From NCBI RefSeq assembly GCF_036711975.1, contig NC_091971.1:27101501-27165500 (forward strand): DNA of 64,000 nucleotides, read 5' to 3'. The position numbers and the translations under genes were made by a program. The notes under the pieces were generated by a model. That model was not told the origin of the DNA and made no database searches. It was given only the letters and a program-made list of their open reading frames with translations. Each line of letters opens with the position of its first letter. Positions within the stretch are counted from its first letter, which is position 1. Positions 10,640 through 21,420 of this stretch are shown piece after piece. Source of the DNA: Onthophagus taurus (lineage: Eukaryota > Arthropoda > Insecta > Coleoptera > Scarabaeidae).

Positions 10640-11130
10640 GTATGACCTGTTTCATTTTCTCTGTGTAGGTAATTCGTAAACTGTGTAAATTCATATTTTT
10701 TAACGAGAATATACAATATGAACTTACACATTTAGCAAATTACACTCGTAATTGTTAGTAATTATAAAATACTAAAATAATTGTAGATTTTAGGCAAGAT
10801 GGCTGCCAATAGTTTTAAAACGGATGGGAATAATCCAACAGATGGCGCTTACACGGTAACAAAAATATACCGTTAAATGGCATATCTATATTACCTTTAT
10901 CTATGGTTCCAATTAATCTTGTGTTTTGAAACAAAGAGGTGTCGTTTGTGTTTCGACAATTTTTTTATAATAAATGGTAAGACATGATTTATATAAATAT
11001 ATACTTTTTTAAGTAGAAATGTATTTAGATTATATATTTGGATTATGTTCCTATAAATTCCTTTTTTCCTTAGTTTTGAGTGTTGTTCATTTTGCATTCA
11101 ATTTTTTGTAAATAATTTTATAATTTTAGG
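10640..11130. other. Non-coding AT-rich spacer
   Basis: No convincing open frame. It runs from the end of the P-type remnant to the Tigger coding region. A left terminal inverted repeat of the Tigger element was sought here and not found, so that element is probably 5'-truncated or has a very degraded left end. Confidence 0.5.
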
Positions 11131-11138
11131 CAACTAAT

Positions 11139-12795
11139 ATGGCAGATTCTAAAGAGATTCTAAACGATACAAAAATGTGCAATATTAGATGATTTAGACA
11201 AAAAAATGACTGTAGCAGAAGTGGCCAGAAAAAATAGCGTTAACAAATCTTCTATACGAACTATTCGCCAAAATAAAAAAAAAATTCGAAAAAGTATCGA
11301 ATCCTCAGTCCGTGAATCTTCAAAATTTGTTACGTACTCCAGAAAAGGACCTATAGAAAAGGTGGAAAACGCGTTAGCTTTGTGGATTGAGGATCAAACT
11401 AAAAAAAGAGTAGCTCTAAGCTCTGTTATAATTAGAGACAAAGCTACAAAACTATATGATAATTTTCTGAAAAATAAATCCTCTTCGTCAAATAGTGAAC
11501 TGAAACCATTTGTTGCAAGTAAGGGATGGTTCGACAAATTTAAAAATTGGCACAGCCTTCATAGTTTGAAATTGATGGGAGAGTCTCCTTCAGCCGATCA
11601 CGAAGCAGCAAAACTATATCCAGACCGTCTAATGAGGATAATTGAAGACGGTTGTTATCTCCCACAACAAGTATTCAATGCTGATGAGACTGGTCTCTTT
11701 TGGAAAAAATGCCTTCAAGAACATTCATATCAAAAAATGAAAAAACCGCCCCTGGCGTTAAGATGGCTAAAGATCGTCTTACTCTGCTGCTTTGTTCAAA
11801 TGCATCTGGAGATTTTATTACCAAACCGTTATTGGTTTATAATTGGTTAATCATTAAATCCTAGAGCATTAAAAAATAAAGATAAACGAAAATTACCTGT
11901 ATTTTGGAGGTCGAATAGTCGTGCTTGGGTCACTGGAGACATTTTTGTAGATTGGTTACAAAATTGTTTTATACCAGAAGTAGAGAATTATTTAAAAAGG
12001 AACAATATTTCATTTAAAGTTTTGTTGTTGATAGATAATGCTCCCGGTCACCCTGCTAACCGACTACAAAGCTTAAATGAAAATGTCAAGATTGAGTTTT
12101 TGCCTCCTAATACAACCTCCCTTATTCAGCCTTTAGATCAAGGTATTATAGCTGCATTTAAAGCATATTATACCAGAATAACTTTTAAGAAGTTATTAGA
12201 TAGTTTAGAAAGTGACTCGAAGCTAACTTTAACACAATGTTGGAAAAATTACAACATTGGTAATTGCATAGACAACATCGAAGAGTCCCGTCGTGAATTG
12301 AAAAAATCTACATTGAATGGTTGCTGGAGAAAAATCTGGCCAACTGTTGTCACATCGGAGAAGGGCAATGACAACGATGTCAATTTACATACTAATGACA
12401 TCCAGGCTACAGTAACATTAGGCCGGTTGTTACTGGGAGTTGGATTTAGTGACCTCCAGTTGTCAGATATTGAAGAGCTACTCGAATCTCATAATTCTGA
12501 ACTAACAGAAGAAGAACTAGGAGATTTAGTAGCTAACAATAATCAAGAATCCAGTGATAGTGACGATAATAAGGAAAACACACTCCCAGCTGAGTTAAGT
12601 CTCAAAACTGTTAATCAATGTTTAAAGATGGGAGAAGAATTAACAGATTTTTTGATAGAAAACGATCTTACTCCGCGTAGCTTAAAGTCACAACGTGAGA
12701 TACTTAATGCCTTGGCACCTTATAAAAGTTTGCAGCAGAGGCTTCAAAATGAAACAAAGCAATCAAAAATCACAGATTTTTTATCAAAGAAATAA
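11139..12795 (+). pseudogene. Tigger/pogo-type transposase (CENP-B-like HTH plus DDE_1), frameshifted
   Basis: The transposase binds terminal repeats and cuts and pastes at TA. Visible in order: an N-terminal helix-turn-helix (DLDKKMTVAEVARKNSVNKS then SIRTIR), a CENP-B-type second domain (ALALWIEDQ, GWFDKFKNWHSL), the first catalytic Asp in QVFNADETGLFWKK, the second in LLLIDNAPGHPAN (12022 onward), and the third in LIQPLDQGIIAAFKAYY. The C-terminus is acidic and ends at TAA 12793-12795. Three breaks: one just after the first Met (near 11175), one in an A-run near 11735, and one near 11850. The catalytic triad itself is preserved. Confidence 0.9.
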
Positions 12796-12959
12796 GTTGA
12801 TTTTTTTTATTAGTTCTCTATCAGACAAAAATATCAGTTCCTTTTTTTAACTGTAATATGTATAATTAAAGTATGTACATACTTTAAAAGTCGATAATTT
12901 CTTAGTCGTTAGAACCAAACCCCCCCAATTACATATAATTCAATGCTTCAATTTACGCG

Positions 12960-13019
12960 ATTTCGATTTACACGGGATGTTCACGGAACGTAACCCACGC
13001 GTAAATCGAGGGACTACTA
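12960..13019. repeat. Right terminal inverted repeat of the Tigger element
   Basis: In reverse complement this reads CAGTAGTAGTCCCTCGATTT then ACGCGTGGGTTACG, closely matching the known CAGTAGTCC type Tigger terminus. It is followed by TA. It also contains an internal TTTACGCG/CGCGTAAA inverted pair. The matching left repeat is not seen. Confidence 0.75.
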
Positions 13020-13103
13020 CTGTATTTCTAAATCGTCGTTATTATTATGCTCGTTTTTCTACTAATTCTACAAACAAGAAATTTAGTTCTAACAGATAAA
13101 GTA

Positions 13104-14533
13104 CACTGTTGGACATAATTCACGAGCACACCCTATATAATCTGAACGCGTGAAGATAAATCCATGATAATTGGGGAGCACAAAGGTTTACTGTAGACGA
13201 GTTTATTCATCGAGTTTCGTGTTGTTCCGTCGCGGCATTGTTGACTGAGCCGCTCTTCCAAGTGGAACATTCCGTCGCTATGGAGACCGAAGTGGATGGA
13301 AAATACCGGTCGTTTTTAGTGTGGTGTGAGGAACCACATTGTTATCGTACTCTGTGCGCAATGGATGGGCGATCGCGTTACTTAAGCGAGTTTGAGTGAG
13401 GAATGTTTGAGGGTATGCACATTGAGGGTGTATCGTTCCGTGAAATTGCGCGTCGTCTCGACCGGTCGTTATCGGCAGTGCAACGGGCATGGCGAGAATG
13501 GTCTGAGGTAGGACATAGGTACCTTCCGCCGCGGCCGGGAGGGCCCTGCGTGACCCCAGCACACGAGGATCACGCTCTTGTGCGCAGCGCTTTAGCGTCG
13601 TGCGAGTCCTCCTCAAGACAACTTGGAGCTGTTTGGCCACCGGCAGGGGAAGGCACACTCACTACGCGAACTGTACGGCGGCGTTTGGTAGATAGTGGAC
13701 TGCGCGTGCGTCGTGCGAAACAGCGGATTCCAGTAACATCCGAGCACCGCAACATACGTCACGTGTGGGTCAACGCTAGGCATTAGTGGGTTGCCGAGTA
13801 GAGGGACATTTTGTTTTCCGACGAATCAAGATTCGAATTGAGCACCGGTGATGCGCGAATGTTAGTTCGTCGGAGACGTGGTGATCGTCTACTCGAGCAG
13901 TGCGTGCAAGAATGTCCTATCCACCGACAACCGAGCATTATGGTTTGGGGTGCTATTACACATGGTGGACATACACGTCTGCTGCGTGTATAGCAGACCA
14001 TGACGGGTCAACGATACGTAGATGAGGTGCTACGGTGGTCCGTTGTGCTTCCCTACCTTTGGCGGCTCCCAGGTCTGCTATACATGCACGACAACGTACG
14101 ACAGCACATCGGGCGTGTTGTACAGACCTTTGTGGAAAAGCACCGTATACGAATGCTTCCATGGCTAGCTCGGTTTCCGCATCTGAATCCGATCGAACAT
14201 GTTTGGAAATGGCTGGTCGGACACTTCTACGTTATCCGGCTTCCTCGGCTAACGTTGAGGAGCTATGGAGGCGAGTTGAGGTGGCATGGTTGGCCATCCC
14301 TCTTGCTACAATGCAGCGACTTATAGACTCCATGCCACGTCGTGTAGCGACGGTACGCGAAGCTCACGGGGGATACTCTCGCTATTGATGTTTCTCCTCC
14401 CAGCAGAGTTGTGTCGTTCTCCATGTAAGAGTAAGTTACACTACTTTAGTACTACTTCCATACCAAATTTGATTGCGCTAGACACACGCGTTCAGATTAT
14501 ACAGGGTGTGCTCGTGAATTATTTCCAACAGTG
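13104..14533 (+). mobile_element. Tc1-like element, copy A
   Basis: Complete element bounded by TA on both sides (13102-13103 and 14534-14535). The terminal inverted repeats are about 50 bp, left CACTGTTGGACATAATTCAC and right its near reverse complement. The same family occurs at 15691-17576 and 42813-44195, giving three local copies of about 1.4 kb. GC content is clearly higher than the flanks, which is how the copies stand out by eye. Confidence 0.95.
13361..14388 (+). pseudogene. Tc1-like transposase, copy A, multiple stops
   Basis: DD34E-type transposase. The helix-turn-helix is MHIEGVSFREIARRLDRSLS. The first catalytic Asp is in ILFSDESRFEL, the second in LLYMHDNVRQHIG, and the Glu in HLNPIEHVWKWL. 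Breaks: TGA soon after the first Met (near 13397), TAG at 13784-13786, TAG a few codons later, and TAG before QTMTG (near 13991). A frame change occurs in the last third. Two of the TAGs are shared with the other two copies. Confidence 0.9.
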
Positions 14534-14660
14534 TAATTAATGTAAGTTCGTGTCGCTAATCGAAGGCATAAACAAACAAAAGCTGAAATAAGCGAGAATC
14601 TCTAATTTTTAAGTGTAAGATTCTGTAGTGTTAATAAAATAAAAAGACTTAGTTAAGATT

Positions 14661-15278
14661 TTGAGTTTTATTTCAAAAACCTATGAGGAATCCAACAAAG
14701 TTGTGATACACACGACTCTAAAATCACCGACATTGACCTACATGGTTCCGGTATTTTACAACTCACTGGATGTACCTTCTCCGCCATTTTGTATTCAACA
14801 ACGAACCAATCTTCAAATTATACTAACTACATACCGTCCTTGGATATCACAACGGACGATTGCTGCATTAAAACTCAAGAATTCCTTGAAACCGAAAAAT
14901 TGGAGTTAGAACCGCTAAAACTGCATAACTTAAATTTAAACGACTTACGTCACTTCCAACACAAATTGGACCAGTTCGACAGAATTCTGAAGGAAAATAT
15001 GGAAAGTGTTGCATCATTATTGTTAATAATTTGTGCAATAATTCTAATGTGCTGCTGTTGCTAGTGTTCGTGGTTACCCGTAGTAGGACGTTTCTTTTCT
15101 AAACATCCCCAATACTGTTGACTACCTAATGTATGCATTACAAACCACAATGAACGTTTCGAGTTAACCGATCGTCAACTCGCCGAATTCAACGCTCTAC
15201 GTTTGCGACATTTAGAAGAAGAAGGAGACGAAAATCTTCGTCGAACAGGAGTAGAACTCGAAAATACGTGGGAGTAAG
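14661..15278 (+). pseudogene. Envelope-like glycoprotein C-terminal remnant with membrane anchor
   Basis: Not identified to family. Two overlapping frames, joined by an apparent frameshift near 14800-14850, encode a Cys-containing segment, a charged and probably coiled helix, a strongly hydrophobic stretch ending in four cysteines (about 15005-15060), and then, past two in-frame stops, an acidic tail ending at 15278. A single membrane anchor, juxtamembrane cysteines and a short tail is the arrangement of the fusion subunit of insect retroviral or retrotransposon envelopes. It lies between two Tc1 copies without accompanying gag or pol. The copy is broken by a frameshift and stops and cannot make an intact protein. 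Confidence 0.4.
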
Positions 15279-15690
15279 GATATTTCGACATATGATGAAG
15301 TTCTCGAGATAGACGGGGTCTCATTTTGCTAGTGCGAGCGAAGTTGAAGGGAGGGCTACTTTTCTCGCTACTCGTGCTTGCGTTCGGAACAATATGTCAA
15401 CCTAAGTAGAGCGTATTTTTTGAATAACGAAACTTCAAACGTCAGTGTGACACAAGTTGATTTCATAACAAAATTCCTGATAGGCGAGTTTACTATACTC
15501 GGTTTTTAAACCAGGAGGAGTATTTTAAATTTGTCACCAGATTTACCTTGCATGTGATTGGTTGAATGCGAGGAAGGTTCACACACAGGCAATTTTGAAT
15601 TTGATGGTTAGGTTATTGATCGTTAGATCGTTTCGTGTCATTATTGTAAATTTTGTGTTCTTAAACCCTTCTTTATTATATTTTAAAACA
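15279..15690. other. Non-coding spacer between the envelope-like remnant and Tc1 copy B
   Basis: No recognisable gene. A short CG-containing stretch gives way to AT-rich DNA. It could be the 3' end and LTR of the element that supplied the envelope-like remnant, but no LTR boundary could be placed. Confidence 0.4.
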
Positions 15691-15949
15691 CACTGTTGGA
15701 CATAATTCACGAGCACACATTATATAATCTGAACGCGTGAAGATAAATCCGTGATATTTGCGGAGCACAAAGGTTTACTGTAGACGAGTTTATTCATCGA
15801 GTTTCGAGTTGTTCCGTCGCGGCATTGTTGACTGAGCCGCTCTTCCAAGTGGAACATTCCATCGCTATGGAAACCGAAGTGGATGGAAAATACCGGTCGT
15901 TTTTAGTGTGGTGTGAGGAACCACATTGTTATCGTACTCTGTGCGCAAT

Positions 15950-16960
15950 GGATGGGCCAATCGCGTTACTTAAGCGAGTTTGACCGAGGAATGTTTGAGG
16001 ATATGCACATTGAGGGTGTTTCGTTCTGTGAAATTGCGCGTCGTCTCGAGCGGTCGTTATCGGCAGTGCACCGGGCATGGCGAGAATGGTCTGAGGTAGG
16101 ACATAGGTACCTACAGCCGCGGCCCTGCGCGACCCCAGCACACAAAGATCGCACTCTTGTGCTCAGCGCTTTAGCGTCGTGTGCGTCCTCCTCAAGGCAA
16201 CTTGGAGCTGTTTGGCCACCGGCAGGGGAAGGCGCACTCACTACGCGAACTGTATGGCGGCGTTTGGTAGATAGTGGACTGCGTGCGCGTCGTGCGATAC
16301 AGCGGATTCCAGTAACACCCGAGCACCGCAGCATACGTCACGAGTGGGTCGACGCTAGGCATTAGTAGGTGGTTGCCGAGTACAGGGACATTTTGTTTTC
16401 CGACGAATCAAGATTCGAATTGAGCACCGGTGATCCGCAAATTTTAGTTCGTCGGAGACGTGGTGATCGTCTACTCGAGCAGAGCGTGCAAGAATGCCAT
16501 ATCCACCGACAACCGAGCATTATGGTATGGGGTGCTATTACACATGGTGGACGTACACGTCTGCTGCGTGTATAGCAGACCATGACGGGTCAACGATACG
16601 TAGATGAGGTGCTACGGTCCGTTGTGCTTCCCTACGTTCGGCGGCGCCCAGGTCTGCTATACATGCACGACAACGTCCGAACGCACATCGGGTGTATTGT
16701 ACAGACCTTTGTGGAAGAGCACCGTATACGAATGCTTCCTAGGCCAGCTCGTTTTCCGGATCTGAATCCAATCGAACATGTTTGGGACATGACTGGTTGG
16801 AGACTTCTACGTTATCCGGCTTCCTCGGCCAACGTTGAGGAGCTATGGAAGCGAGTTGTGGTGCCATGGTTGGCCATCCCTCTCGCTACAATGCAGCGAC
16901 TTATAGACTCCATGCCACGTCGTGTAGCGATGGTACGCGAAGCTCACGGGGTGTTAGATT
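15950..16960 (+). pseudogene. Tc1-like transposase, copy B, stops and frameshift
   Basis: The same domains as copy A: HTH MHIEGVSFCEIARRLERSLS, first Asp ILFSDESRFEL, second Asp LLYMHDNVRTHIG, Glu in DLNPIEHVWDM. A one-base insertion just after the start region removes the in-frame Met. It shares the TAG after NARH/DARH and the TAG before QTMTG with copies A and C, and has an additional adjacent TAG. The reading frame then runs into the inserted LTR. Confidence 0.9.
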
Positions 16961-17409
16961 TTATATTATATTGGTTAATTTATATTAGATTTGATAGGTT
17001 TATAGTATATTAGTTCATTTATATTGGATTTATTTGTATCGCCTCATTTGTTTAGTCTACATTTGAAGTGTCTCGAGTCGCAAGATTAGGGTTTTTTATC
17101 GCATTATTTATTGGGTTGAGTGAAGTGTGGGAATGCGTTGGGGTGTATATTTCGGTGTTTAGGTAAGGGTTTTTAGTTATGACCTAAAATAAAGAAGGAG
17201 CCTGCGAGCTCAACTCGTATCAGTTATTCAGTCTTCGATTTAACACCCACCGAAACAGTACCCCTTCAATACACGCGGAGCAAGGCTCCCTATATAACTA
17301 ATCGCATTTTATATGTATAGTTTAAGTGTAATTAATAATAAAGTTTATGGAAACGTAAAACCAAGATTTTGTTGTTAACCAGTGCCCACCAGATAAAAAT
17401 AAATAATCA
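16952..17409. mobile_element. Solo LTR with 5-bp target duplication CGGGG
   Basis: The insertion begins TGTTAGATTTTATATT and ends AATAAATAATCA, the TG...CA form of an LTR. The flanking pentamer CGGGG occurs at 16947-16951 and 17410-17414, and the uninterrupted Tc1 copy A shows a single CGGGG at the matching place. Inside are AATAAA words and TATATAA near 17291. It was produced by LTR-LTR recombination of an insertion younger than the Tc1 copy. A related fragment lies in antisense at 44362-44480. Confidence 0.9.
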
Positions 17410-17853
17410 CGGGGGATACTCTCGCTATTGATGATTCTCCTCCCAGCAGAGTTGTGCCACTCTCCATGTGAGAGTAAGTTACACTACTTTAGTACTACTT
17501 CCATACCAAATCTTATTGCGCTAGACACACGCGTTCAGATTATACAGGGTGTGCTCGTGAATTATTTCCAACAGTGTAAACACACTCATAACTTCAATGT
17601 CAATTTGTATGTTTAGTGTTGACGATAACAAACGAAAATAAATACAATAATAAGTAATAAAATAAATAATAATAATTATTAATTTAAATTTACCGCCAAA
17701 ATATCTAGCGATATTTTCTGGTGATTTTTCCTAGTGTAAATCTGACTTTCGCGTTTACTCCTTCTGGTTTAAAAACAGAGTATAGTTGTGTGTAATCGAC
17801 AACCGTTTCTTTTGAAGCAACGTGCTCTTAGTCGTGCGACGTCGTGCCGGAAA

Positions 17854-18399
17854 ATGCCGAACACGCGAAAAAGTTTACCGGGAAGCGCGCGTCGGCCGCG
17901 GAAAAAGAGATTTAGTTATGATCCAGAGGAAATGTATAATGAAGAAGAATTTGTCAGCACATCCGCCAAGAAATTGAAGAACGTGAGTTATGATGATATC
18001 GAAATCGATAATAACGTTAGTACGGCCGACGTACTCACGTTATTATTCGGAAACACAAAATGATAATGAAAGTTTTAACGCCATCATTTGGAAACTTTCT
18101 CCTAAACACACTCATTGCGTTGTACAAACGATTCAAATATCAGCATATATGGCTGCTGGTATCTTCAATGAAGGCTGTTCATCAATTTTGAAAACGATGA
18201 ATACACTGGGAATCGTTATTGGGAACTACAACAGAAGCTTCGCCGCGAAAGCGGACGACAACGCATCGCGGCAGGAGAGCAAAAGCTGTCGGAGCACGCA
18301 AAACGAGCAAGAACTGAAAAAATGAACTTGGAGATTGAAAATAACGCACTCTTCGAAGAAGAAGAAGGGATCCTGTATGGTGCTGGAATAGCTGATTAG
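17854..18399 (+). pseudogene. Mutator-like transposase remnant (N- and C-terminal ends, middle deleted)
   Basis: A basic N-terminal piece (MPNTRKSLPGSARRPRKKRF, 17854-18063) is followed in another frame by ESFNAIIWKLSPKHTHC, AAGIFNEGCSSILKTMNTLG and a charged helical tail ending in LYGAGIAD before TAG at 18397. The NES...IWK..PK and FN.G...IL motifs with a terminal YGPGIAD-like ending are what I recall from the C-terminus of insect Mutator-like transposases. The DDE core is absent and one frameshift lies near 18215. Not functional. Relevance: such enzymes make 9-bp target duplications, as seen at 53.3-60.7 kb. Confidence 0.55.
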
Positions 18400-18899
18400 A
18401 CGTAAGTTGTCAAAAACTAACTTTTTTACTACATTTTTACAACTTTTTACTACATAAAACTTTAAACGCGTTATTCTCGAAACAATGTTTTTCGACGAGC
18501 GGTACGCCTCTCAAATTAAAGCTAATTAAATTTGGGGGGCCCTGACGGAGCGTTTTCTTCGATAAAATTATTGTAAATATATTTTTTTTAAAGTTGAAGC
18601 CCAAAAAAACATGAAAAAATGAGTTTTTTTGTAAACGGCCGCCATTTTGTTTGAAAGGGCTTTTTTTAAATATCGGAAACCGATAGGGCCCCACAAATTT
18701 AATCTATTTTAAGATTCGTTCTTTATGTAATTATACAAAGAATAAAATTTTCAGATCAATTATATTTGAACACCAAATTACTATGAAAATAATTTTTGTT
18801 ATAAGATGATAAGCTTTTTGTTAGATTAAGCCAGGTGATTTTTATAAAAAAAAATTTTTATCAAAATTCTTAAAGGGATTAGATACCCATGTAACAGGA
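18400..18899. other. Non-coding, downstream of the Mutator-like remnant
   Basis: No gene seen. AT-rich with T-runs. The motif GGAAACCGATAGGGCCCC near 18675 might belong to a terminal repeat, but no partner was found upstream. Confidence 0.4.
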
Positions 18900-19249
18900 A
18901 GTCGTATTCCTTATCTTTCCTAACACTTGTTACCCTAACAAATATTTTCGACCACGAAAATATGACGAGAATTGGAATGCGAACAACAAGAAGTGTGTGC
19001 GACTGGAACCTTTAGATTATTTTGTCCTCAGTTCGTTTCCCGGGGTTCGGCCCACCAAAAATGCGATAAGGCCGTGCATAAAAACCCCCGTTTTCTAAAA
19101 TTCACTCTCTTATTTACTCTAGTTCTTCAAGCTCAACATAGCCGTCACACACATTCTTGAATTCGTTATTCAATTCTTAATCGCCGCGCTACCGAAATTG
19201 TGTCGACAATAAAGTTAAAAGATTAAGTTTACCGGTTGTGTTTTATTAC
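18900..19249 (+). repeat. LTR-like fragment cut by the mariner insertion
   Basis: The stretch starts TGTAACAGGAAGTCG, has ATAAAAACCCC as a weak TATA near 19078, a plausible transcript start downstream, and AATAAAG near 19208. These are in U3-R-U5 order. The right end is truncated by the element starting at 19252, and sequence beyond 20503 does not clearly continue it. Tentative. Confidence 0.3.
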
Positions 19250-19251
19250 TA

Positions 19252-20501
19252 AAGGGTTTTCCAATAAGAGGTGTTATTTTGAATAGCTCGTTATTTCGGT
19301 AGATGTCACTTTTGAAGCTGTCATTTTTTGACATTTGACAAGTAGAAAGTACGCCATTAATAAAAATGGAACGATACACGCTTCAACAACGCATTGAAAT
19401 TATTAAAATTCATTATAAAAATGACATTTTTGGGTCGTCGTGAAGCACCTTGTCGGACCGCAATACAGAAATTGGTGGAAAAATTCGAGCTGTTGGGACA
19501 AGTTAGTGATGTGAAGAATAAAACCCGTGCACGTCGCTCAAGAACAGCCGAGAATAGTGCTGCTGTAGCCGAAAGTGTTGAAGAAAACCCAGGTTTGTCC
19601 ATTCCTCGTCGTTCTTTGGAATTAGGCATTCCACAAACGTCATTACACCGTATTTTGCATAAAGATTTGGGTCTTAAGGCTTATAAACTTCAGTTAACAC
19701 AAGAACTCAAGCCGTCTGATCATCAACAACGTCGTGTCTTTGCTGATTGGTTCGTTGACGATGCATTTCATGCATGAAAATGATCCGGAATTCCATCGAA
19801 AAATCATCTTGAGTGATGAGGCCCATTTCCACCTCGGTGGCTTCGTCAACAAGCAATTGTCGCATCTGGGGCTCGGAAAACCCAAGAGTTATTGTTGAAA
19901 AGCCTCTCTATCCTCAACGTGTGACTGTTTGGTGCGGTTTATGGTCCGGCGGAGTCATTGGACCTTACTTTTTCGAAAATGAGGCTGGAGCAACAGTTAC
20001 GGTGAATGGATTGCGCTATCGAGAGATGGTTAATGATTTTTTATGGCCAGAATTGGATGGTATTGATGTGGACAACGTTTACTTTCAACAAGACGGTGCT
20101 ACACGTGCCACACAAGCAACGAAACCATTGATCTTTTACGGGAAAAGTTTCCGGACCGTGTTATCTCTCGAAGAGGTGATCACAATTGGCCACCGAGATC
20201 TTGTGATTTAACACCTTGCGACTTCTTCCTTTGGGGCCACGTGAAAGAGAAGGTCACGCCAACAGACCAGCGTCGATTCAAGACCTCAAAGATGGAATTC
20301 GTGAGACTATTGAGGACATAGGGCAGCCACTTTGCAATTTGGTTATGGAAAATTTCATGGAAAGGTCATTTGCCTAATGTTATTTTCCACTATTAACGGC
20401 ATACCTTCTTCTTTATAATGAAATAAACATCCGATCATTTATACTAAAAAATGGCATTTTTCTTTGAATATCAAAATAACACCTCTTATTGGAAAACCCT
20501 G
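19252..20501 (+). mobile_element. mariner-like DNA transposon, complete ends
   Basis: The terminal repeats AGGGTTTTCCAATAAGAGG and its exact reverse complement lie just inside flanking TA dinucleotides (19250-19251 and 20502-20503). The repeat continues GTGTTATTTTGA on both sides. Length 1250 bp. One damaged transposase gene fills it. Confidence 0.9.
19366..20396 (+). pseudogene. mariner-like transposase, frameshifted
   Basis: The start is MERYTLQQRIEIIKIHYKN at 19366. Subsequent blocks appear in changing frames: the HTH region ATRTAIQ-type (CRTAIQKLVEKFELLG), RRSLELGIPQTSLHRILHKD, the first Asp in ILSDEAHF, TVWCGLWSGGVIGPYFF, the second Asp in YFQQDGATRATQ, and the third acidic position in RSCDLTPCDFFLWGHVKEKV. 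The carboxyl end is near 20396. At least four frame changes (near 19420, 19775, 19845 and 20125) disable it. The SCDLTP.DFFLWG motif marks a mariner-like (Asp as third catalytic residue) rather than Tc1 enzyme. Confidence 0.9.
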
Positions 20502-20711
20502 TATCATCCTGACAAAAACTTCGTGTTGCCAAACATGTGCAAAAGGTATCACGACAACAGGTTTACTCTATAGATTTTATTGGTTAATAATGATTTCATT
20601 CCAAATCCATTTGATTTGTTCGCTTTCTAAGAGGATCGTATCATTTAACTTATCAAATAAAATAAAAAACTTATATTATTTAATCAGTTACATCGTACAT
20701 GGTGACATCCT

Positions 20712-21041
20712 GTGAATAAAGAAAAGAATAAGGGGTTAAAGGAAGAAAACCACGATAGGTTGAAAATCAACACGCGGAAGCGTATTGCAGCCTTTCGAAA
20801 GAATGTATATGAGGAAACTGGTGAAATCGTCAAAATTCCTGAGAACTGCTTGCGAACATTTTTGCATACTTTAGTAACAGAACAACAAAAATGTAAACTA
20901 TGTATTTCAAACCAACGTTATTTCCAACAAACGTTTGTCTCAATGAAAAGGAATTTCGAAGCAGATTTACGTGAATCTTTACTAATAGCTGGTAACCGCC
21001 TAAAGCATACCTTCGTGATGTTGAGGGGCAGATTGGCATAA
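20712..21041 (+). CDS. Unrecognised 110-codon open frame, partial
   Basis: Opens without ATG (GTG at 20712). It is basic and contains INTRKRIAAFRKNVYEETGE then IVKIPENCLRTFLHTL and a CKLC pair. It looks protein-like in composition at its start, but the last 15 codons run into a hairpin repeat (20990 onward), so it is at best the surviving piece of an interrupted gene. I do not recognise the family. Confidence 0.3.
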   Translation: MNKEKNKGLKEENHDRLKINTRKRIAAFRKNVYEETGEIVKIPENCLRTFLHTLVTEQQKCKLCISNQRYFQQTFVSMKRNFEADLRESLLIAGNRLKHTFVMLRGRLA

Positions 21042-21420
21042 CGAAACGAAATATTATGCGTTAAACGGTTACACAGGTTAACATAGGTTTTATTGGTTGA
21101 TAATGATTTCATTCCTAACTAATTTGATTTGTTGGCTTTCTAAGAAAATCATGTAAAATTAAAATCTTTTTGGTTTCTTCCTTACAGTCTTTTTTTGAGC
21201 CTCATAAACCAGATTCCCACCTTAACAACAAGTATCAAGGGAAGCTAATCTAATTACAGTTCTAACCTTAAGAGTTTCTAAACAACTGTTAACAGCTCGC
21301 AAAATGAATTGATGTGACAAACAAAACTACCATCCATTAACCACTTAAAGCACAACTTCGACGTTTAGGGGCAGTTTGCATAATAAACCAATATATTGCG
21401 CGTTAAGTGGTTTATGGGTT
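20990..21420. repeat. Two diverged ~85-bp hairpin units
   Basis: Unit 1 (about 20991-21073) pairs GTAACCG with CGGTTAC. Unit 2 (about 21337-21414) pairs ACCACTTAA with TTAAGTGGT. Both share TAAAGC next to the stem, a GGGGCAG word in the loop and GCGTTAA before the closing strand. The stems differ by paired changes, which suggests that the hairpin shape was kept during divergence. Confidence 0.5.

Larger units (their letters stand above)
15691..17576 (+). mobile_element. Tc1-like element, copy B, interrupted by a solo LTR
   Basis: Same family as the copy at 13104. The left repeat begins CACTGTTGGACATAATTCAC, the right ends CCAACAGTG followed by TA. The left flank reads CA rather than TA, probably a later mutation. 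The apparent length of 1886 bp is explained by a 458-bp LTR inserted at 16952-17409, near the 3' end of the coding region. Confidence 0.95.

Noticed and set aside
18886-18899. GGATTAGATACCC resembles the universal small-subunit rRNA motif
   Set aside because: The flanking bases do not continue like 12S or 16S rRNA on either side; the match of about 13 bases is isolated, so no mitochondrial insertion or rRNA is called.
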